NCBI GenBank assembly: GCA_958405585.1
Contig: CATYEP010000058.1
Span: 1 to 10,367 of the forward strand
Length of the DNA: 10,367 nt
Direction: 5' to 3'
DNA from: an uncultured Eubacteriales bacterium
GTDB taxonomy: Bacteria; Bacillota; Clostridia; Christensenellales; Borkfalkiaceae
The notes under the pieces: model-generated
The model's database searches: none
Told to the model about the DNA's origin: nothing
What the model saw: only the letters and a program-made list of their open reading frames with translations
Program-made: the position numbers and the translations under genes
Shown: positions 6,661 to 10,367 of the stretch, one piece after another
Layout: each line of letters opens with the position of its first letter
How positions within the stretch are numbered: position 1 is the stretch's first letter

Positions 6661-6689
6661 ATTTTATGTCGGATTTTGGCGGATTATGC
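6661..6689 (-). promoter_or_regulatory. Sigma-E-type promoter of spoIIID
   Basis: On the minus strand, GCATAAT (6683-6689), a 14-nt spacer and CATAAAAT (6661-6668) fit the mother-cell sigma-E pattern (roughly KCATATT, 13-15 nt, CATANAAT). Transcription would start near 6655, about 30 nt before the GTG. In B. subtilis spoIIID is transcribed by sigma-E, so motif and gene agree. Confidence 0.7.
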
Positions 6690-6782
6690 GGAAAACAAGA
6701 GATCTTGATTCAATAAATTATTTGCCCTTAAAAACAAAAAGTTATGCAGCGATACAGTAAAATCTTTGCGTTGACATAGACC

Positions 6783-7139
6783 TTACGATTTTCTTGCCTC
6801 TTTCCCCTCATAAGTACGTACCTCATTGTGAATACGGATAAATTCCGCTTTACGTTCTGCAAGATCGGGGATGATTTCACCTGCCACAGACTGGACGAGA
6901 TCCTCAGACAATCTTGTCAGCCGTTCCTTATTCTCGGCATAAACGCGATCCGCCTCTTCCCTTTCTTTTCTTTGATTGTACAGACTTTCTGAAAAAGTCT
7001 GATTTTCAAAGTCGGCAAATTCCACATCTTCATAAGGCACTTCCGCTTCTTTAAAGCCGTACATATCCAGCCATTCCTTCGGAAAAGCCGTTTCATAATC
7101 TTTTAACAGTATTTCATGATTGACCGCAACTTTCTTCAT
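6783..7139 (-). CDS. Small acidic protein translationally coupled to the tail-fibre gene, function unknown
   Basis: A 118-aa soluble protein with no recognised domain. The N-terminal half has an aromatic/acidic segment (YETAFPKEWLDMYGF, then VPYEDVEFADFENQ). Residues ~50-115 are strongly charged and probably helical or coiled-coil (SLYNQRKEREEADRVYAENK, LAERKAEFIRIHNEVRTYEG). Its ATG overlaps the TGA of the upstream tail protein (ATGA), and GAGGT lies 6 nt before it inside that gene. Tight coupling points to a joint role, for example an assembly factor or chaperone of the fibre or a second baseplate component; this rests on position only. No clear terminator follows before the spoIIID promoter, so some transcripts could run into spoIIID. 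Confidence 0.75.
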   Translation of the reverse strand: MKKVAVNHEILLKDYETAFPKEWLDMYGFKEAEVPYEDVEFADFENQTFSESLYNQRKEREEADRVYAENKERLTRLSEDLVQSVAGEIIPDLAERKAEFIRIHNEVRTYEGKEARKS

Positions 7140-8872
7140 GCGTCTACCTCACAAACAATTTTTAGTATATGCGCATCATCCAACATAAAAAATTCCACAC
7201 CTTTCTCTTGTGATACCTCGATCTGTCCTGCACGATCGAAACGGAACTGATTCGACCCGTACAATAAAAACGGAATCCCGACAATTTTATCAAACGTAGA
7301 CATCGTCGATGAACAGACTGCTATCCCGCAATAGTTGATACCGCTGGAAATTGCTCCGATACTCGCCAAGCCGTTTCCGTAATCTGTATAGACATACGTT
7401 CTGTCGGCGGCGCGGATGTTGGTGATCAAAGTGGCATCGGTGTATGTCTGGCCGACAGTAATTCCCGTCGTACTTTCATAGACTGCAAAAGATGCTTTTC
7501 CGTCCACAAAAATATTTTTCCAGTTTAGCGCATTAATTTCGTTTATCAAGAGCTCCGGACTGTTTTGAATATACAATTTAGTGGCAGAATCACCTGCGGT
7601 CAGCGTTCCTTTGCATTTTTCAAAGAAATATGTCCCTCCGCCTTGAACGGTTATATTTTGCAAATTACAGCAAAGATAAAGTTTTCCAGCCTCTATGGAC
7701 GTCAGACTTTTCCCGATAACGACATCATTTTCAGAACCGATCTGCTGGGCAGACAAAACGCTTCCGTCGGAAGATACCGCTCCGATATTCTGCCTGGCCT
7801 GCAGTTTCTGCTGCTCAGAAAAACTCTGCGCGGAAACCAATACTGCCTGTGAAAATTCTGTTTTGGTGGCATAAGTATCGGAAATCACATGTCCCTGTCC
7901 GTCCTGTGACGCTTTTTGAGCGCTGTCTGCGGACACACTTTTCCCTACCTTGACAGTACCGTCCAGTATTTCTTCAAAATCTTTTTGCAGCACAAAATTC
8001 CCGCCGGCGATCTGCTCCGCTTCTTCCGCCGCTTTCAAAGCCGTTTCTGCCGCCGTCATCGCCTCTGACGCCGCCCGTTCGCAGGACTCTCTGCTCTCCC
8101 TCGCGGAAGCGCTGTCATTTGATGCGGAATTTTTTGCGGAAACTGCCTCTGCCGCACTCTGCGAAGCGGTTTCAGCCGACTTGCTTGCTGCTTCCTGCGC
8201 CGCCACAGCCTGCGCCGCACTCTCATAAATGTCATCAAAACGGCAAACCTCTTCCCATGCCGCCGAATTCAGTAAACCTGTTTCATCATAAGGCGGCTGA
8301 CGGTTTTCCGCTACGAGCGAACGCACGAAACTTCCGTGTTCATACGCATCGGGACAATACGCGATTTCGTTACCCGCATAGACAAACGCGCTGTTCCAGC
8401 CGTACAATGCACGTGCAGCATACGCCGCATTTTTTACATCTGCTTTTATCTGCGTCAGCACTGCCAAAATTTTGTCATACGTATCAGTATCCGGTACGTC
8501 GGGCAATTCACCCGCCACTCCCCGTTCGACCGTAAACGCAGTCTTTTCCGTTGCCAATATTTCTCCCTGTGCCCCATTTCTGAAAAACTGCACAAACACC
8601 TTTCCGTAACGGGCTGTCACAAGCGACGGAATTTCGGCGATCCAGCAATGCAGTGCTTCGCCGTCCGCGTTATACGCAGACGCATCGCCCTGATACTGCA
8701 TATATATCTTAGATGTGCTTTCGCCGTCGGGCATGCGAAATACGACGGAAACCTGCGTACTCTCGTCAAACGGGCCGACCAATACGGCCGAATTTGCATC
8801 CGCTGAGCCTTGATACACATATTCGGGTACACAGCGCCGCAAACAGCCTGCTCCATTAAAAAAATAAACCAT
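7136..8872 (-). CDS. Phage baseplate upper protein / tail-fibre-like protein
   Basis: A 578-aa protein. Residues ~1-116 resemble the BppU N-terminal domain that fixes receptor-binding modules to a siphophage baseplate (VPEYVYQGSADANSAVLVGP, FRMPDGESTSKIYMQY). Residues ~153-212 look like a small CBM5/12-type sugar-binding unit (WNSAFVYAGNEIAY, GSFVRSLVAENRQPP, AAWEEV). Residues ~214-291 are an Ala/Ser/Glu-rich coiled coil, probably trimeric. EQQKLQARQNIGA (353-365) matches the tail-fibre motif seen before receptor-binding tips. The rest (~380-578) is Gly/Ser/Thr-rich and probably beta-structured. No signal peptide or membrane segment. The start at 8872 is chosen over an in-frame upstream codon at 8902 because GGGGAGGA (8881-8888) lies 8 nt before it. 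No capsid, terminase, tail-tube or lysis gene is near, so it is a prophage remnant, a domesticated fibre or an edge of a larger element. Confidence 0.85.
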   Translation of the reverse strand: MVYFFNGAGCLRRCVPEYVYQGSADANSAVLVGPFDESTQVSVVFRMPDGESTSKIYMQYQGDASAYNADGEALHCWIAEIPSLVTARYGKVFVQFFRNGAQGEILATEKTAFTVERGVAGELPDVPDTDTYDKILAVLTQIKADVKNAAYAARALYGWNSAFVYAGNEIAYCPDAYEHGSFVRSLVAENRQPPYDETGLLNSAAWEEVCRFDDIYESAAQAVAAQEAASKSAETASQSAAEAVSAKNSASNDSASARESRESCERAASEAMTAAETALKAAEEAEQIAGGNFVLQKDFEEILDGTVKVGKSVSADSAQKASQDGQGHVISDTYATKTEFSQAVLVSAQSFSEQQKLQARQNIGAVSSDGSVLSAQQIGSENDVVIGKSLTSIEAGKLYLCCNLQNITVQGGGTYFFEKCKGTLTAGDSATKLYIQNSPELLINEINALNWKNIFVDGKASFAVYESTTGITVGQTYTDATLITNIRAADRTYVYTDYGNGLASIGAISSGINYCGIAVCSSTMSTFDKIVGIPFLLYGSNQFRFDRAGQIEVSQEKGVEFFMLDDAHILKIVCEVDA

Positions 8873-8937
8873 TTTGAACTTCCTCCCCTTGGATTCACGC
8901 AAAGAGCGGCGGGCGCCTTTCTTCTCCCTGCTTTTTC

Positions 8938-8966
8938 ATTATAAGTAAGAAAGTACGGCGTTTCAA
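8938..8966 (-). promoter_or_regulatory. Strong sigma-A promoter of the tail-fibre cassette
   Basis: On the minus strand, TTGAAA (8961-8966), a 17-nt spacer and a perfect TATAAT (8938-8943). Transcription would start near 8931, with a leader of about 60 nt before the ATG at 8872. The match to vegetative consensus is the best in the window. Confidence 0.8.
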
Positions 8967-8986
8967 GACTGAACGACAAAAATTTA

Positions 8987-9091
8987 TTACCGAAAAAACT
9001 TCTGCCCGTACTCATTTCTTTTTTCATCAAAAATCTCGCAATATTTTAATAACTCCTGCAAATCCACATTCAAAAATCCAATATATTTCAT
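8987..9091 (-). CDS. Possible 34-aa small ORF or gene remnant
   Basis: An ATG-initiated frame encoding a 34-residue peptide that starts MKYIGFLNVDLQELLKY and ends GQKFFR. Its composition is protein-like (amphipathic helix followed by a charged end), but no Shine-Dalgarno sequence precedes it and no family is recognised. It lies between the flippase hairpin and the tail-fibre promoter. It could be a tiny protein, a fragment of a deleted gene, or chance. Confidence 0.25.
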   Translation of the reverse strand: MKYIGFLNVDLQELLKYCEIFDEKRNEYGQKFFR

Positions 9092-9158
9092 ACGAAAAAT
9101 GTATCAGGAATTTAATTTTTGTTTACACTCATCGCGCACAAAAAAATTTTATATATGA

Positions 9159-9199
9159 AAAGGGCACGGTTTTGCAAGTTATGCAAAACCGTGCCCTTT
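9159..9199 (-). terminator. Probable terminator of the flippase gene
   Basis: AAAGGGCACGGTTTTGCA (9159-9176), a 5-base loop and the exact reverse complement (9182-9199) form an 18-bp perfect stem, about 20 nt after the flippase stop codon. On the minus strand the stem ends in four T, then CATATATAAAA and seven T. The U-tract is interrupted, but the position fits a terminator. Confidence 0.7.
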
Positions 9200-9218
9200 C
9201 AGCCTATAAAACAATACT

Positions 9219-10367
9219 TCATTTTTTGAGCGAGGTGCCGTTTCCGTTTTTCTCTACTTTTTCCACGGAGTTTTCCTCAGAGTCTCTCTCAATTTTATTC
9301 TCGATATTTTCCTCGATCTTCCCTTCAAAGTTTTCTTCGCATTTTTCCGTATCCACATATTCAGACTTTCCCTGGGCAGTTTCTTCCGAAAGCAGCTCTT
9401 TTTTTCTTCGGGAACGGCGGAAAATCTTTTCTTTCAATTCTTTGCGTAACGCGGGAAACTCTATACCACGGAATACAACCGCACGCAGAATATCCAACGG
9501 AATATATCTTGTTTTACGGAAAAAAAGAGGTGCAATCATAGACACAAAAAACTGAGAACACACAGTTGCAACAGTTGCACCTATGATGTTGAACCGCGGG
9601 ATCAAAATCGCATTCATGCAAACATTTGTGATCAGAGTCAGAAACGTAAATCCGATAATATATTTCTGTTGATGCATACATGTCAGATGTACGATTGTGA
9701 CTGTTCCCAAATGAGCGAAAACTAAATTCCAAACCAAAATCATTGTAGGAATAATAGCCGGAAGATAAGCCTCTCCGTAACTGAAACGAATAAAAAACGG
9801 AGCGATCACATCTATACAAACCGATGCCGAAAACGAAAGCCAGAACGTGATAAAATACAGCTGACGGGTTCTGATTCGAAAAAGTTCAGGGTTATTTTCA
9901 TCCCCGTAAGCCTGATAGATAAGCGGATTAAAAGAAACTTTAATGGCAACCAGTACAAAAACCCATACGTTACTGACACTGTATGCCACATCATAATATC
10001 CCGTATAAGCAGTATCGTTGAGCATTTCTTTGAGCATGATCTTATCGATGGAATTATATGCGGCTGTCATAAACCCTGAAAGAATAAAAACCCAGCTCTG
10101 CCGCAGCAAGATCTTTGCCGTTTCGAAAGAAAATTTCCAGCGTGCGCCTTTTTTCAAGGCATACGATACACAATATAAAACAGCGATAACCAAAAAATCG
10201 AGGGTATTGGCAAACGCAAAATACGCAACGCTTTTACCAAAGATCAGCAATATGACCTTGTACGCCTGCAAGACGAGATATCCGATAAGCGAAATGATCG
10301 TGCTTGTTTTGGACTGAAATTTGGACTGATACCAATAATCGATATTATCAAACGCCGTCAAAAGCAG
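9219..10367 (-). CDS. Polysaccharide/oligosaccharide flippase (Wzx, MATE-like superfamily), N-terminus outside the window
   Basis: An integral membrane protein that would flip undecaprenyl-linked repeat units across the cytoplasmic membrane for capsule, exopolysaccharide or wall-glycan assembly. The frame is open to the right edge, so the protein begins beyond 10367; roughly 110-130 residues are probably missing compared with the usual ~480. The visible start TAFDNIDYWYQSKFQSK is a well-conserved Wzx segment. About nine hydrophobic segments follow (for example ISLIGYLVLQAYKVILLIFG, WVFILSGFMTAAYNSIDKIM, GATVATVCSQFFVSMIAPLF). IDKIML, GYYDVAYSVSNVW and FNIIGATVAT fit the family. After a basic patch (RRSRRKK) comes an unusual Glu/Lys/Asn-rich tail (~320-380) with repeated EEN and EK units, likely disordered in the cytoplasm. 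Upstream genes, not visible, would be expected to be glycosyltransferases. Confidence 0.88.
   Translation of the reverse strand: MLLTAFDNIDYWYQSKFQSKTSTIISLIGYLVLQAYKVILLIFGKSVAYFAFANTLDFLVIAVLYCVSYALKKGARWKFSFETAKILLRQSWVFILSGFMTAAYNSIDKIMLKEMLNDTAYTGYYDVAYSVSNVWVFVLVAIKVSFNPLIYQAYGDENNPELFRIRTRQLYFITFWLSFSASVCIDVIAPFFIRFSYGEAYLPAIIPTMILVWNLVFAHLGTVTIVHLTCMHQQKYIIGFTFLTLITNVCMNAILIPRFNIIGATVATVCSQFFVSMIAPLFFRKTRYIPLDILRAVVFRGIEFPALRKELKEKIFRRSRRKKELLSEETAQGKSEYVDTEKCEENFEGKIEENIENKIERDSEENSVEKVEKNGNGTSLKK

Larger units (their letters stand above)
8903..9158. other. Intergenic region upstream of the tail-fibre gene
   Basis: This stretch holds the strong promoter at 8938-8966 and one possible 34-aa minus-strand frame (8987-9091). 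Otherwise it is AT-rich with nothing recognised. Together with the flippase hairpin it separates the tail cassette from the flippase. Confidence 0.6.

Noticed and set aside
6783..8902. Diversity-generating retroelement target, CRISPR array or attachment-site repeats around the tail cassette
   Set aside because: No reverse transcriptase, template repeat, regularly spaced repeat or flanking direct repeat could be seen.
8617..9030. 137-aa minus-strand frame overlapping the start of the tail-fibre gene
   Set aside because: It is in another frame from the BppU-like domain, has no family resemblance and spans the promoter; the ribosome-binding site serves the other frame.

Overview
The window reads as chromosomal DNA of a spore-forming, anaerobic, low-to-moderate GC Firmicute (Clostridia-like). 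This rests on a clear SpoIIID gene with a sigma-E-type promoter, a large oxygen-sensitive acyl-CoA dehydratase activase system typical of strict anaerobes, and a Firmicutes-type phage baseplate/tail-fibre protein. A gut clostridial lineage is likely, but the genus cannot be read from the sequence. All recognised genes lie on the minus strand, so the gene order below runs from high to low coordinates in the direction of transcription. The long plus-strand open frames are antisense shadows.

Region by region, from the right edge: (1) the 3' part of a polysaccharide flippase (Wzx/MATE-like) runs in from the right edge and ends at 9219 with an odd Glu/Lys-rich tail, followed by a long hairpin (9159-9199). 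(2) A short intergenic region carries a near-consensus sigma-A promoter (TTGAAA-17-TATAAT) for a two-gene phage-tail cassette: a 578-aa baseplate/tail-fibre-like protein and an ATGA-coupled 118-aa protein of unknown function. No other phage gene is visible. (3) spoIIID sits alone with its own sigma-E-like promoter, followed by two very regular perfect hairpins (17-bp and 19-bp stems). (4) A sigma-A promoter drives a two-gene operon: a 979-aa double-ASKHA activase with a DUF2229-like domain, and a 425-aa HgdB/2-hydroxyacyl-CoA dehydratase-D-like protein. They overlap by 14 nt; in many Clostridia, to my knowledge, these parts form one protein of about 1,400 aa. (5) A Crp/Fnr-family regulator is followed by a QueD/PTPS-fold protein with an added zinc ribbon and no recognisable catalytic Cys or Glu. 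(6) The left 113 bases are homopolymer runs (T, A, G, C), probably a contig-end artefact.

How the genes may work together: the activase pair probably forms an ATP-driven, [4Fe-4S]-dependent electron-delivery machine or acts on an unknown partner; no dehydratase core subunits, CoA-transferase or electron-transfer flavoprotein genes are in the window. The Crp/Fnr gene lies next to a 15-bp TGTGAC/GTCACA palindrome placed about 42 bp upstream of the inferred transcription start of the QueD-like gene. This suggests that the regulator activates its neighbour. SpoIIID would act in the mother cell at mid-sporulation and is probably unrelated to its neighbours.

The observations most worth checking are the catalytically altered QueD-like protein with its candidate regulator site, the split activase, the orphan tail-fibre pair with its own strong promoter, and the paired long perfect hairpins downstream of spoIIID.
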